Shown: positions 25,020-33,903 of the stretch, one piece after another | Position numbering within the stretch: position 1 is the first letter of the stretch | Layout: every line of letters begins with the position of its first letter | Assembly: GCF_900111005.1 (NCBI RefSeq) | Contig: NZ_FOFV01000007.1 | Location: 186,001 to 250,000, forward strand | DNA: 64,000 nt | Direction of reading: 5' to 3' | From: Lentzea albida | GTDB taxonomy: Bacteria; Actinomycetota; Actinomycetes; Mycobacteriales; Pseudonocardiaceae | Notes under the pieces: model-generated | The model's database searches: none | What the model was told of the DNA's origin: nothing | The model's input: the letters and a program-made list of their open reading frames with translations, nothing else | Position numbers and translations under genes: made by a program

Positions 25020-26840
25020 CTACAGGCCGTGTCCAAAAGGGAACAACGGATCGTCGTAGCCCGCAACGTCCTCGTGGTGCCGCCGCACCTGTTCCATCGA
25101 GCGCGGGAGGTCGAACGGCAGCTTGCCCTCGGGCGGGATGACGCCCGACAGGGCGTCGGCCAGTGCCTCGTCGGTGGAGCCGTAGCTGACCACCAGCGTC
25201 GAGGCGATGTCGAGCAACGGGGTCAGCACCGCCGCGCGGTCCAGCGTCACGTCGACCACCAGCGGGCACGCGGCCGCGACGCGGGCCAGGCGCGCGGGCA
25301 GACCGGGCTGGAACTCGAGCGAACCCTGGTGGAACCACGACTCCAGGAACAGGTCCGCCCGCGGGTCGAACGGGGCCATGAGGCGCACCAGCGCCAGGTC
25401 GGCCTCCTCCGGTGTGGCCACCACGGTTCCCAGGCGCGCCGCGACCTCGGGCGAGACGTTCTCCACGTACAGCTTCAGCCCGGGCTTCAACGGCAACGCG
25501 GCCGCGTCCGCACCCGCCTGCAGCACCGTGATCGACCGGGCCTGCGCGGCGTGGCCCTCGTCGCGGAAGTCCTGGCGTCCCACGACCTCCGCGGCCCTGT
25601 CCTCGTCGACGAACGGGTCGTCGAAGAGCCCGAGGCGGAACTTCACCGCGAGGAGCCTGCGGGCCGACTCGTCGATCCGTTCCTCCGTCACACGGCCCTG
25701 GGCGACCAGCTCCAGCAGGACGTCGACGCACTCCTCGCCACCGAACTGGTCGGCGCCCGCCTCCAGGATCAGCTCCATGCGCCCGTGCGCGTCGAGGTGT
25801 TCCACACCCCAGGCGCGGGCGGGCAGCACCTTGTCGCCGACGTGGTTGTCCATGACGAGTTCCCAGTCGGTGAGCACCACACCGTCGAAACCCAGGCCCT
25901 CGCGCAGCATGCCGGTGACGACCTGCCGGTTGTAGCCGAAGCCGACCTGGTCGATCTCCTCGCCGTCCACCTCCAGGCCGACGGGCATCCCGTAGTACGG
26001 CATGACCGCCGCCGTGCCCGCCTCGATCACCGCGCGGAACGGCGCCAGGTGGTCGTCGAAACGCCCGCCCGGGTACACCTGCTCGCGGCCGTACGGGAAG
26101 TGCGCGTCCTCGCCGTCCTTCTGCGGGCCGCCGCCGGGGAAGTGCTTGCTGCAACAGGCGACCGAATCGGGCCCCAGCGACGGCCCCTGGAACCCGCGCA
26201 CGTACGCCACGGCCAGTTCGGCCGTCAGAGCGCTGTCCTGCCCGAACGTTCCCGCCTGCCGGGCCCACCGCGGTTCGGTCGCGAGGTCGATCGCCGGGTG
26301 CAGCGCACAGCGGATGCCCGCCGCCACGTACTCCTGCCGGGCGATGTCCGCGAAACGCTCCACGAGGGACGGATCGCGCAACGCGGCGAGACCCAGCGAC
26401 TCCGGCCACTGCGAGAAGGCCTTGGCGCTGAACGAGACGCCCGCGTTCTCCAGGAACGCGTGCCGCGGGTCGGTCGAGATCGTCACCGGGATGCCGTGCG
26501 GCGTGGTTTCGGCGATGCGCTGGAGGTTGTTGTACCAGCGCGCCGCCATGCGGGCGTCGTGCAGGGCGTGGACGTTGAAGTGGGACAGGTGCTTCTGCGT
26601 CACCACGACGCTCGTCGGCGACTTGCTGATGTCGCCGGGAGCCTCCTTCACCGTGCCGTCCGCGCCCGCCTCGATGACGGTGTGGAACAGCAGTCCCGCC
26701 TTCTCCTCGAGCGACAGGCGTCCCAGCAGGTCCGCCACCCGCTCGGCGACGGGCAGGCGCGGGTCCTCGTAGGGGTCCATCACGCCGTTGCCGTTGAGGT
26801 CGCGGTACTCGACGCCGTCCTCGGAGACCAGCCGAACCAT
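25020..26840 (-). CDS. Glycoside hydrolase family 3 protein (beta-glucosidase-like)
   Basis: This 606-residue enzyme is started at ATG 26840 (MVRLVSEDGVEY) because GGAGG sits 7 nt upstream; an ATG at 26855 overlaps the previous stop but has no ribosome site. The GH3 barrel has KHFPGGGPQKDGEDAHFPYG and the nucleophile Asp in GVVLTDWELV. A second alpha/beta domain follows (from about residue 430) ending in LPFDLPRSMEQVRRH. No signal peptide is present, so it hydrolyses imported oligosaccharides in the cytoplasm. It is encoded in the LacI operon with a sugar ABC transporter and a secreted glycosidase, consistent with stepwise degradation of a beta-linked glycan. Confidence 0.92.
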   Translation of the reverse strand: MVRLVSEDGVEYRDLNGNGVMDPYEDPRLPVAERVADLLGRLSLEEKAGLLFHTVIEAGADGTVKEAPGDISKSPTSVVVTQKHLSHFNVHALHDARMAARWYNNLQRIAETTPHGIPVTISTDPRHAFLENAGVSFSAKAFSQWPESLGLAALRDPSLVERFADIARQEYVAAGIRCALHPAIDLATEPRWARQAGTFGQDSALTAELAVAYVRGFQGPSLGPDSVACCSKHFPGGGPQKDGEDAHFPYGREQVYPGGRFDDHLAPFRAVIEAGTAAVMPYYGMPVGLEVDGEEIDQVGFGYNRQVVTGMLREGLGFDGVVLTDWELVMDNHVGDKVLPARAWGVEHLDAHGRMELILEAGADQFGGEECVDVLLELVAQGRVTEERIDESARRLLAVKFRLGLFDDPFVDEDRAAEVVGRQDFRDEGHAAQARSITVLQAGADAAALPLKPGLKLYVENVSPEVAARLGTVVATPEEADLALVRLMAPFDPRADLFLESWFHQGSLEFQPGLPARLARVAAACPLVVDVTLDRAAVLTPLLDIASTLVVSYGSTDEALADALSGVIPPEGKLPFDLPRSMEQVRRHHEDVAGYDDPLFPFGHGL

Positions 26841-26854
26841 GTCAGGAACCTCCA

Positions 26855-28435
26855 TCACACTCGGCTCGCGCCGAACTCCTCGACACCGATGACCGGGCGC
26901 AACGCGCGCTCCACGGCCGGTGTCGCGAACGACCGGCGGATCACGTCCCGGCACAGGACGTTGCCGATCGCTCCCATGACCATCGCCTGGTCCAGCGACA
27001 GGTAGCGGCGCGCGATCGTGCCCGACCGCACCGCGACCGCGTCGAAGAACCCGCCCCTGCCGTACGCGCGCAGGTCGTCCTGGATTCGCGCCAGGTTCGT
27101 GAACGCCTCGTCGCGCTCGTGCATCATCGCCAGGAACGCCGCGTGCGGGGTCACCACGCCGTCGCCGTAGGTCGGCGTCGGAGCGGTGGCGGGCCTGCAC
27201 GAGCCGAACCCGACGTCGTAGTTCGTCATCTCCTGGTCGGAGAAGTAGCCGTTCGCCCCGTTGCCCGGCTCGTTGCCGGGTCCGAGGCCGAGCGCGTCGA
27301 CGCCGTACTCGCGGTAGCCGCCGGCGGGGTTGCTGGACGGACTGAAACCCCAGAAGCCGTACTTCGCTTCCAGCAGGCCGTGTTCCCGCTGCGCGCGGAC
27401 GTGCAGGGGGTGGTTGCGGCCCCACGAGTTCGGTGCCCATTTCGCCTCGGGCACGAACACGTCCGGCATGAGCTCCTCGAACATCGACCCGCCCCAGCCC
27501 GGCACGATCCGCATGCCGCGGTAGGTGTACGCGCCTTCGAAGACCTCGATGCCGTAGTAGGTGCGGTTCTCCCCCACCGGCTGCATCTCGTGCCACGACC
27601 AGTCGCACGACGCCGGGAACGTCCGCCACATCGCGAAGTACTGCTTCGGCGGGACCTGGCCGGTGATGATGCCGAGGTAGCTGGTGATCCGCGTTTCGGA
27701 CACCGTGGTGTCGTAGTGGTGCGTGGTCAGCCAGACGGGGTCGCCGCCGATGTGCGTGCCCTGGTAGACCCCGCCGGGCCGGTCGTGGTCGAACGGGAAG
27801 AACCCGCCGTGCATCAGGCCGCCGGGCCGCACGGGGTGCGCGGGGTCGTCACCGGGGTTGTAGAAGGAGTCCCACCGCATGCGGGCGAACAGCTTCCTGG
27901 CCAGGCCCGCGGCCGCGCGGTCGGCACCCGCCACGGTGAGCAGGGCGGCGCCGAGCCAGCCGTTGTCCACACTGGAGCAGAACGGGTGCACGACGGCACC
28001 CGTGCCGGGCCACGAGCGCAGCGCGTCGCCCGTTTCCTCGTCGTACCAGTTGAAGTACATGCCGCTCGGGACGTGGTGTTCCATCCGGTCGAGCGTCGTG
28101 AGGGTGCGGACCAGCCGCGCCGACGCCTCGTCCTTCGAGATGACGCCGAGCTCGCGGGCCACGATCGTCGACCACAGGTAACCGCCGATGTTCGTCGGCG
28201 AGGTGTAGCCCGAGCGGTCGGACGCGGCGAGCGACTCGGGGATGTTGTCGGCGGGCAGGCCCGTGCTCGACGGGGTCATGGCGACGAGGCTGCGCCACGT
28301 GTCCCTGGCCCACCCGCGCACGCGGACCGGGTCGAACCGGTGACCGGGGGCGGCCGCGGCGGAGGCGGGAACGGCGAGCGCGGCGGCACTCGCGACGAGC
28401 AGGGTTCGGCGGGTGATCCTGACTGGCGGTTCCAT
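26855..28435 (-). CDS. Tat-type secreted DUF3131/glucoamylase-like glycosidase
   Basis: This 526-residue protein starts at ATG 28435. The N-terminus RITRRTLLVASAAALAV is Tat-like, cut near AAA-APG. The body is a helical (alpha/alpha)6-barrel-like fold with SPTNIGGYLWSTIVARELG, MYFNWYDEETGD, SSVDNGWLGAALLTV and YGFWGFSPSSNP. These match DUF3131/glycoamylase-like proteins, whose characterised relatives act on beta-1,2- and other glucans. The stop shares a base with an ATG for GH3 (TGATG). It follows the MalG-type permease by 20 bp. It probably attacks the polymer outside the cell, with products imported by the ABC transporter. The linkage specificity is not established. Confidence 0.78.
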   Translation of the reverse strand: MEPPVRITRRTLLVASAAALAVPASAAAAPGHRFDPVRVRGWARDTWRSLVAMTPSSTGLPADNIPESLAASDRSGYTSPTNIGGYLWSTIVARELGVISKDEASARLVRTLTTLDRMEHHVPSGMYFNWYDEETGDALRSWPGTGAVVHPFCSSVDNGWLGAALLTVAGADRAAAGLARKLFARMRWDSFYNPGDDPAHPVRPGGLMHGGFFPFDHDRPGGVYQGTHIGGDPVWLTTHHYDTTVSETRITSYLGIITGQVPPKQYFAMWRTFPASCDWSWHEMQPVGENRTYYGIEVFEGAYTYRGMRIVPGWGGSMFEELMPDVFVPEAKWAPNSWGRNHPLHVRAQREHGLLEAKYGFWGFSPSSNPAGGYREYGVDALGLGPGNEPGNGANGYFSDQEMTNYDVGFGSCRPATAPTPTYGDGVVTPHAAFLAMMHERDEAFTNLARIQDDLRAYGRGGFFDAVAVRSGTIARRYLSLDQAMVMGAIGNVLCRDVIRRSFATPAVERALRPVIGVEEFGASRV

Positions 28436-28455
28436 GTGAGTCCCCTTCGGACTTC

Positions 28456-29274
28456 TCACTTGATGCCGGTGGTCGCGATGCCCTCGATGAAGCGCCGCTG
28501 GAAGACGAGGAACACGAGCAGCACCGGGACGACGACGATGGTGGCCCCGGCGAGGAGCAGGCCGTACTGGATCGAGTTCTGGCCGGTCGAGTACAGGGCG
28601 AGCGCGACCGGCAACGTGTACTCGCTCTCCTGCTGCGCGACGACCAGCGGCCACAGGAAGTTGTTCCAGCTGCCCAGGAACGTGAGGATGCCCAGGGTGG
28701 CGAGCGCGGGCCCGCACAGCGGCAGCACGATCCTCGCGAAGATCCGCAGCTCGCCCGCGCCGTCGACCCGCCCGGCGTCGAGCAGTTCGCCCGGCAGGCC
28801 CACGATGAACTGGCGCATCAGGAACACGCCGAACGGCGAGACGAGGAACGGCAGGATCAACGCGGGCAACGAGTTCGCCAGGCCGGCGTTGACGACGAGC
28901 ACGTACAGCGGCACGAACGTCACCACGCCGGGGATCATCAGGGTCGCCATCACGATCACGAACAGCGTCCGCTTGCCCCGGAACTCGAGCTTGGCGAGCG
29001 CGTACCCGACCATCGAGCAGAAGAGCAGGTTCCCGGCCGTCACCAGCACGGCGACGACCGCCGAGTTGAGGAAGTACGTCCCGAACTGAAGGCGGGAGAA
29101 CAGCTGCGTGTAGTTGTCGAGCGACGGCGCCTCGGGCACCCACGTGGGCGGGTTCCTGCGGATCTCGCCCTCGCCCTTGAAGCTGCCGAGCACCATCCAG
29201 GCGAACGGCGAGACCACGGCGACGAGCGCGACCGTGAGCGGGACGTAGATCCACCAGCGGTTCTTGGCGGTCAT
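28456..29274 (-). CDS. Carbohydrate ABC transporter permease, MalG type
   Basis: This 272-residue inner permease has six predicted membrane segments. The EAA loop that contacts the ATPase is visible as GELLDAGRVDGAGELRIFARIVLPLC (residues about 155-180). The N-terminus RWWIYVPLTVALVAVVSPFAWMV and the C-terminal GIATTGIK are typical of CUT1 MalG homologues. It starts 1 nt after the MalF stop, so translation is coupled. There is no ATPase gene in the operon. CUT1 systems in actinobacteria commonly share one MsiK-type ATPase encoded elsewhere, which is expected here. Confidence 0.94.
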   Translation of the reverse strand: MTAKNRWWIYVPLTVALVAVVSPFAWMVLGSFKGEGEIRRNPPTWVPEAPSLDNYTQLFSRLQFGTYFLNSAVVAVLVTAGNLLFCSMVGYALAKLEFRGKRTLFVIVMATLMIPGVVTFVPLYVLVVNAGLANSLPALILPFLVSPFGVFLMRQFIVGLPGELLDAGRVDGAGELRIFARIVLPLCGPALATLGILTFLGSWNNFLWPLVVAQQESEYTLPVALALYSTGQNSIQYGLLLAGATIVVVPVLLVFLVFQRRFIEGIATTGIK

Positions 29275-29275
29275 G

Positions 29276-30172
29276 TCAGCTCCTCTCCCGCAGCAGGCGG
29301 AACTGCAAGGCCGTGACGACCGCGATCACCACGAAGATCAGGTAGCTCATCGCGGAGGCGTAGCCGTAGTTGCCGAACCCGAACTGCCGGTAGGTGTACA
29401 TCGACGCGGAGATCGTCGAGTTCAGCGGACCTCCGTTGGTCATGACGTACGGCTCCTCGAAGAACTGCAGGTAGCCGATCGCCGTCGTCACCGACACGAA
29501 CAGGATCGTCGGGCGCAGCAGCGGCAGCGTGATGTGCCGGAACCGGCTGAACGCGCCGGCCCCGTCGATCGACGCGGCCTCGTGCAGCGACGCGGGGACG
29601 GCCTGCAGCCCGGCCAGGAAGATGATCATCGCCGTGCCGAAGTTGCGCCACGCCGCCATCAGGATGAGCGCCGGCATCGACCAGTCCGGGTCGCCGAGCC
29701 AGTTCGGGCCGGTGATCCCGAACCAGCCGAGCACGGTGTTGATCAGCCCGTACTCGTCCTGCAGCAGGAACCTCCACACCACCGCGACCGCGACGATCGA
29801 CGTGATCACCGGGGTGTAGAAGCCCAGCCGGAAGAACGCGCGGAACCGCGAGATCCCCTTGTCCAGCACCACGGCGGCGGCGAGCGCGATGACGAGTGTG
29901 AGCGGCACGCCGACCACCACGAAGTACGCGGTGTTCGCCGCCGCCGTGCGGAACAGCGGGTCGGTGAACGCCTGCACGTAGTTCTCGAGCCCGACGAACT
30001 CCACCGCGAACGGCGTGCGCAGGTCGCGGTTGCGCGTGTCGGTGACGCTCATGAACAGCGACTGGATCACGGGCCACGCCGTGAACACGAGGAACAGCAG
30101 GCAGAACGGCAGGATCAGGCCCCAAGCCGCCCGCTCCACCCCGCGGCGGCGGGCCGGGGCGGGCAAGCTCAC
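29276..30172 (-). CDS. Carbohydrate ABC transporter permease, MalF type
   Basis: This 298-residue permease starts at GTG 30172, overlapping the stop of the binding-protein gene (GTGA). It has six predicted membrane helices. The EAA loop is ASLHEAASIDGAGAFSRFRHITLPLL near residue 200. The pattern GWFGITGPNWLGDPDWSMPAL and TNGGPLNSTISASMYTYRQFGFGNYGYASAMSY are standard CUT1 MalF features. It pairs with the MalG-type permease to form the membrane channel of the sugar importer. A longer frame upstream to 30454 overlaps the binding-protein gene and was rejected. Confidence 0.94.
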   Translation of the reverse strand: MSLPAPARRRGVERAAWGLILPFCLLFLVFTAWPVIQSLFMSVTDTRNRDLRTPFAVEFVGLENYVQAFTDPLFRTAAANTAYFVVVGVPLTLVIALAAAVVLDKGISRFRAFFRLGFYTPVITSIVAVAVVWRFLLQDEYGLINTVLGWFGITGPNWLGDPDWSMPALILMAAWRNFGTAMIIFLAGLQAVPASLHEAASIDGAGAFSRFRHITLPLLRPTILFVSVTTAIGYLQFFEEPYVMTNGGPLNSTISASMYTYRQFGFGNYGYASAMSYLIFVVIAVVTALQFRLLRERS

Positions 30173-31446
30173 TTCCCGGTCCCGATGGAGTCGGCCGCGG
30201 ACTGCGCCGCCTTGAGCGCGCCCGCCGCGTCGGCACCGGAGCGTGCCACCTTCTCGACCTCGGTGTCGAGCGCGGTGATCGCCTGTTCCCAGGTGGCGAA
30301 GGTGGGCGGCGACTGCGCGGTGTCGAGCTGCTTGCCGAACGTCGCGAGCTTCGTGTCCGCGGTCAGGGCCGGGTCCTGCCACGCGCTCTTCACCGACGGC
30401 AGGTCCGTCGACTGCTGGTACCACTTGACCTGCGTCTTCGGGTCCGTCAGCCACTTCGTGAACTTCCAGGCGGTGTCACGGTTCTTCGTCTCTTTGAACA
30501 CGACGAAGTTCGACCCGCCGACGAAGCTCGACGACGTCTTCTTGACCGGCATCGGCATGACGTCGTACTTGTCCTTGAAGCCCTCACCGCCGAGCTTCTC
30601 GACCGCGGACATCATCCACGGGCCGGAGATGAACATCGGGACGCGACCGCTCACGAAGTCCGGCTCGGTCGTGGGCTGCGCGGGAGCCTCCTTGTCCGCG
30701 ATGCCCTCGCTGAAGAAGGAGCCGTAGTAGTCGAGCGTCTCCTTCATCTCCGGGCTGTCGAAGTTGTAGGCGCCGCCGTTGTCCTTCGTCAGCTGCGCGC
30801 CGTTCGACCAGGCGAAGGGCAGCAGCGACTGCCACGACCCGGTGCCGCCCGCCTGCAGGCCGATGCCGAACTTGGCGCCCGCCTTGGTCTGCATGGCCTT
30901 GGCCATCTCCTTGAGGCCGGCCCAGTCCTTCGGCGGCGTCTCGTACCCGGCGGTCTTGGCGAGGTCCTTGCGGTAGTAGAGCAGGCGCGTCTCGACGTAC
31001 CAGGGGATGCCGTAGGAGGTTCCGCCCACTTCGGTCGTGCGCTGCGCACCGTCGAAGAAGGCGCTCTTGTCGATGGACGACGGCGTCGGGTCGAGCGCGC
31101 CCATGCCCGCGAACTCGCCCATCCACGTCGAGCCCACCATGGCCGCGTCCGGCGCCTGCCCGGCGGTGATCGCCGAGGTGAACTTGTTGTGGGCGGCGTC
31201 CCACGGGATCGCCGTCACCTGGACCTTGGCGCCGGGGTTGGCGTCCTCGAACTCCTTGGCGAGCGCGGGGAGCTTCTCCCCCTCCGCACCCATGGCCCAG
31301 ACGGTGATCGTGCCCGTGGCGGGCCCCTCGGCGACGTCGGCGCCCTGCTGGCCACCGGCCTGGTCGTCGCCGCGGCCACACGCTGCCAGCAGCAGCACCA
31401 CGGCTGCCGACACTCCCGCGAGCGTCCTGGAAGTCTTGCGCACCAT
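30169..31446 (-). CDS. Extracellular solute-binding lipoprotein for carbohydrate ABC transporter
   Basis: This 425-residue lipoprotein starts at ATG 31446. The signal peptide MVRKTSRTLAGVSAAVVLLL ends in a lipobox AAC (Cys about residue 23). The mature protein has the family 1 solute-binding pattern: TITVWAMGAEGEKLPALAKEFE, then VPMFISGPWMMSAVEKLGGE and SNFVVFKETKNRDTAWKFTKWLTDP. It captures an oligosaccharide at the outer membrane face and delivers it to the two permeases encoded next. It starts 37 bp after the lacI stop, so it is probably in one operon with its repressor. Confidence 0.94.
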   Translation of the reverse strand: MVRKTSRTLAGVSAAVVLLLAACGRGDDQAGGQQGADVAEGPATGTITVWAMGAEGEKLPALAKEFEDANPGAKVQVTAIPWDAAHNKFTSAITAGQAPDAAMVGSTWMGEFAGMGALDPTPSSIDKSAFFDGAQRTTEVGGTSYGIPWYVETRLLYYRKDLAKTAGYETPPKDWAGLKEMAKAMQTKAGAKFGIGLQAGGTGSWQSLLPFAWSNGAQLTKDNGGAYNFDSPEMKETLDYYGSFFSEGIADKEAPAQPTTEPDFVSGRVPMFISGPWMMSAVEKLGGEGFKDKYDVMPMPVKKTSSSFVGGSNFVVFKETKNRDTAWKFTKWLTDPKTQVKWYQQSTDLPSVKSAWQDPALTADTKLATFGKQLDTAQSPPTFATWEQAITALDTEVEKVARSGADAAGALKAAQSAADSIGTGK

Positions 31447-31483
31447 TGCTCCTAGCTTCCTCTCGTCTCAGGTGGACAGTGGG

Positions 31484-32512
31484 TCAGGCGGGCGGACAGC
31501 CGCAGGACGACCGCACGACGAGCTGCGTCGGCAGCACCCGCGCCTGCGCCTGCGGCGGTTCCCCGCTCACGAGCTCGTGCAGCCGGTTCGCGGCCAGCGC
31601 ACCCAGTTCCTGCACCGGCTGGCGCACCGTCGTGAGGCCGGGTCGCACGTACCGCGAGGTCATGACGTCGTCCCAGCCGGTCACCGCGATCTCGCCCGGC
31701 ACGTCCCTGCCCGCGTCCTGCAGCGTCGTCATGATCGACAACGCCAGCTCGTCGTTCGCGCAGATCAACGCGTCGGCGTGGTACTCGTTCCGGAGCAGCC
31801 GCTGCGCGAAGGCGGTGCCGTCGGCCTCGCTCAACGCGACGCGGACGGGCTCGGCGGGGACGAGCCCGCGTTCCTCGTGCGCGGCGACGAACCCCGCGTA
31901 CCGGTGGCGGATGTCGGGACCGGTGTCCGGATCCCCGACGAACAACGCCCGCTCCCGCCCGTGGCCCAGCACGTGCCCGGCCAGCTCCCGCGCGCTCTCC
32001 AGGTTCTCGGCCGCGATCGTCTCGACGCCGTCGTGCGGCTCCCCGGCGATCACGACCACGGGCTTCTTGGCGCGCAACAACCGCACCACGTCGCCCGAGA
32101 TGGCGGGCGACCCGAGCACCGCGATGGCGTCGACCCTCGTCGCGAGCTGCCGCACCGCCGCGGCCAGGTCGGTGCGGCTGTCGGTGAGCACGAGCACGAT
32201 CGACTGCGCCAGCTCGGCGGCCCGCGCCTCGAACCCCATGAGCAGCTCGGCGTAGTAGGGACCGGACAGCTCCGGCAACACCAGCCCGTGCGCCTCATGG
32301 TGCCGCACCGCCAGACTCCGCGCCGCCCCGAGCGGCACGTACCCCAGCTCCTCGACGGCCGCGAGCACCTTCTGCCGGGTGGTCTCGGCGACGACCGTCG
32401 CACCCTGCAACACCCGCGAGACGGTGGCGATGCTGACGCCGGCGCGCCCGGCGACGTCGTAGATCGTCGCTCCCGCCGGCTTGGCCTCGGAAGAGGTCTG
32501 ATGCTTGGCCAT
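31484..32512 (-). CDS. LacI-family transcriptional repressor of the glycan operon
   Basis: This 342-residue regulator starts at ATG 32512. The N-terminal helix-turn-helix is ATIYDVAGRAGVSIATVSRVLQG with the hinge helix TRQKVLAAVEELGYVP. A periplasmic-binding-type sensor domain fills residues about 65-342 (VVIAGEPHDG; ALICANDELALSIMTTL; VTGWDDVMTSRYVRPGLTTVRQP). It is the first gene of an apparent operon with a binding protein, two permeases and glycosidases. Two near-identical palindromes lie directly upstream and almost certainly bind this protein, giving autoregulation of the whole unit. The inducer is probably the imported oligosaccharide. Confidence 0.93.
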   Translation of the reverse strand: MAKHQTSSEAKPAGATIYDVAGRAGVSIATVSRVLQGATVVAETTRQKVLAAVEELGYVPLGAARSLAVRHHEAHGLVLPELSGPYYAELLMGFEARAAELAQSIVLVLTDSRTDLAAAVRQLATRVDAIAVLGSPAISGDVVRLLRAKKPVVVIAGEPHDGVETIAAENLESARELAGHVLGHGRERALFVGDPDTGPDIRHRYAGFVAAHEERGLVPAEPVRVALSEADGTAFAQRLLRNEYHADALICANDELALSIMTTLQDAGRDVPGEIAVTGWDDVMTSRYVRPGLTTVRQPVQELGALAANRLHELVSGEPPQAQARVLPTQLVVRSSCGCPPA

Positions 32513-32547
32513 CGCGCTGCCTGCCACCTCGTTGTCGCAGTCTGTTG

Positions 32548-32565
32548 CATGTAAGCGCTTACATG
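32548..32565. promoter_or_regulatory. LacI operator 1 (18-bp perfect palindrome)
   Basis: CATGTAAGCGCTTACATG lies 36 bp upstream of the lacI start. It has the AGCGCT core typical of LacI-family sites and is fully palindromic over 18 bp. Confidence 0.9.
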
Positions 32566-32577
32566 TCACTTGTTGTT

Positions 32578-32593
32578 ATGTAAGCGCTTACAT
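32578..32593. promoter_or_regulatory. LacI operator 2 (16-bp perfect palindrome)
   Basis: ATGTAAGCGCTTACAT repeats the core of operator 1 with identical arms; the two centres are 29 bp apart, close to three helical turns, so two dimers could bind on one face of the DNA. Confidence 0.9.
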
Positions 32594-32939
32594 GAGGGTG
32601 ATGTGGCAAATATAGGCACGGATGGAGGAGCGGCACAAGGGGTGGACGGTGCCCGCGGCCACGACCGGGGCCGTAGATCAGGGCGTCGCTGGCGCTCTGA
32701 CCAGTGGGATTCCACTCGGTAAAGAAATGTCCGGGTCTGCTGTCAGCTCGCACCGCTCGCTCGCGACGTCGAACCGGCCGGGTGGGCCGGCGGGCCGCAC
32801 GCGCAGCCTCACGACCTTCGGTGCTTCGCCCCCATCACACCAAGCTCACCGCTTCCGCGACTCCACCCCACCACACCGGCTGCAGGCTCACCGCCTCTGC
32901 GGCTCCACCTCACCACCGCAGCCACACCGCGTTGCGGCT
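32594..32939. other. Intergenic region between LacI operators and lysR 3' end
   Basis: No gene is supported here (346 bases). The left part belongs to the lacI promoter region; the right part carries imperfect repeats. Confidence 0.5.
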
Positions 32940-32952
32940 TCACCCCACCCGC
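32844..32952. repeat. Imperfect tandem repeats, about 36-42 bp
   Basis: Three imperfect copies of a GCTCACCGC-TTCCGCG-CTCCACC-like unit run from about 32844 through 32886 and 32927, reaching the 3' end of the lysR gene. They contain no clear hairpin or open frame of their own. Confidence 0.45.
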
Positions 32953-33824
32953 CACCGCTCCAGCAACCCCAGAGCCCGCGCCAGCACCGGCGAGTCGTCG
33001 TCCGCCCGCACCGCCGCCACCAGGTCGACCCCCTGCTCCCCCGCCAGCGGCCGGTAGGTCGTCCCCGGCACCCCCAGCTCCGCGACCGGCGCCGGCACCA
33101 CCGCCACGCCCAGCCCCGACGCCACGAACGTGACCAGCGTCGACGTCTCCGCCACCTCGTGCCTGATCCGCGCCTCGAACCCCGCCGACCGGCACAGGTC
33201 CGTGACGATGCCGTGCATGACGGACCGGCCCCGGGACGCGTGCACGATCAGGTCCTCCGCGCGCAGGTCCGACACCGCGAGCCGCTTGCGGCGCGCCAGC
33301 GGGTGGTCCTCCGGCAGGGCGACGATCAGCTTGTCGCGGCGGACCGTGGTCACGCGCACCGCGGTGTGCTCGACCGGTGGGCGCAGCAGTGCGAGGTCGA
33401 TGCGGCGGCCCAGCAGGGAGTCGAGTTGGTCGGGTGCCAGCATCTCGCCGCGGAACGCGAAGTCGACGGCCGGGAGCGCGTCGCGAAGCGCTCGGGCGAA
33501 GGCGGGCAGGAGGCTGTAGGTCGCGGAGCCCACGCAGCCCACGACCAGGCGGCCCTGCAGTCCCTTGGCCACCCGCTGGGCCTCGGCGGCGGCCTCGTCG
33601 ACGGCGGCGAGGACGGCTCGGGCCCGCTCCAGGTAGACCGCGCCGGCTCCGGTCAGCTCGACCTTGCGGGTCGTGCGGTGCAGCAGGGTGACGCCGAGGT
33701 CGGCTTCCAGCTGCTGGATCTGCTGGGACAGGGGTGGTTGCGCCATGTTGAGGCGGGCGGCGGCCCGGCCGAAGTGCCGTTCCTCGGCGACCGCGACGAA
33801 GTAGCGCAGGTGGCGGAGTTCCAC
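32940..33824 (-). CDS. LysR-family transcriptional regulator (divergent from pca genes)
   Basis: This 294-residue regulator starts at ATG 33824. The N-terminal winged helix is MELRHLRYFVAVAEERHFGRAAARLNMAQPPLSQQIQQLE, a textbook LysR opening. The effector domain follows from about residue 90. It is divergent from pcaF with 79 bp between the starts, the standard geometry for a LysR regulator that activates its neighbour with a pathway intermediate as inducer. Many LysR relatives with MAQPPLSQQIQQLE control aromatic or benzoate catabolism (CatR/BenM/PcaQ). The ligand could be beta-ketoadipate or an upstream metabolite (inference). Confidence 0.92.
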   Translation of the reverse strand: MELRHLRYFVAVAEERHFGRAAARLNMAQPPLSQQIQQLEADLGVTLLHRTTRKVELTGAGAVYLERARAVLAAVDEAAAEAQRVAKGLQGRLVVGCVGSATYSLLPAFARALRDALPAVDFAFRGEMLAPDQLDSLLGRRIDLALLRPPVEHTAVRVTTVRRDKLIVALPEDHPLARRKRLAVSDLRAEDLIVHASRGRSVMHGIVTDLCRSAGFEARIRHEVAETSTLVTFVASGLGVAVVPAPVAELGVPGTTYRPLAGEQGVDLVAAVRADDDSPVLARALGLLERWRVG

Positions 33825-33831
33825 CCGATTG

Positions 33832-33867
33832 ATACTCCCAGAGTCTCACCGATCACGAAATGAGTAT
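33832..33867. promoter_or_regulatory. Candidate LysR-binding inverted repeat
   Basis: ATACTC (33832-33837) and GAGTAT (33862-33867) form inverted arms 24 bp apart, in the 79-bp lysR/pcaF region. It could be one part of an extended LysR site. Confidence 0.35.
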
Positions 33868-33903
33868 TTCTGTATATCGCCGCACAGGCCTAGCGTCAGG
33901 GGC

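Noticed and set aside
32844..32952. Repeats as a possible CRISPR array
   Set aside because: Only three imperfect copies with no unique spacers of regular length and no cas genes.
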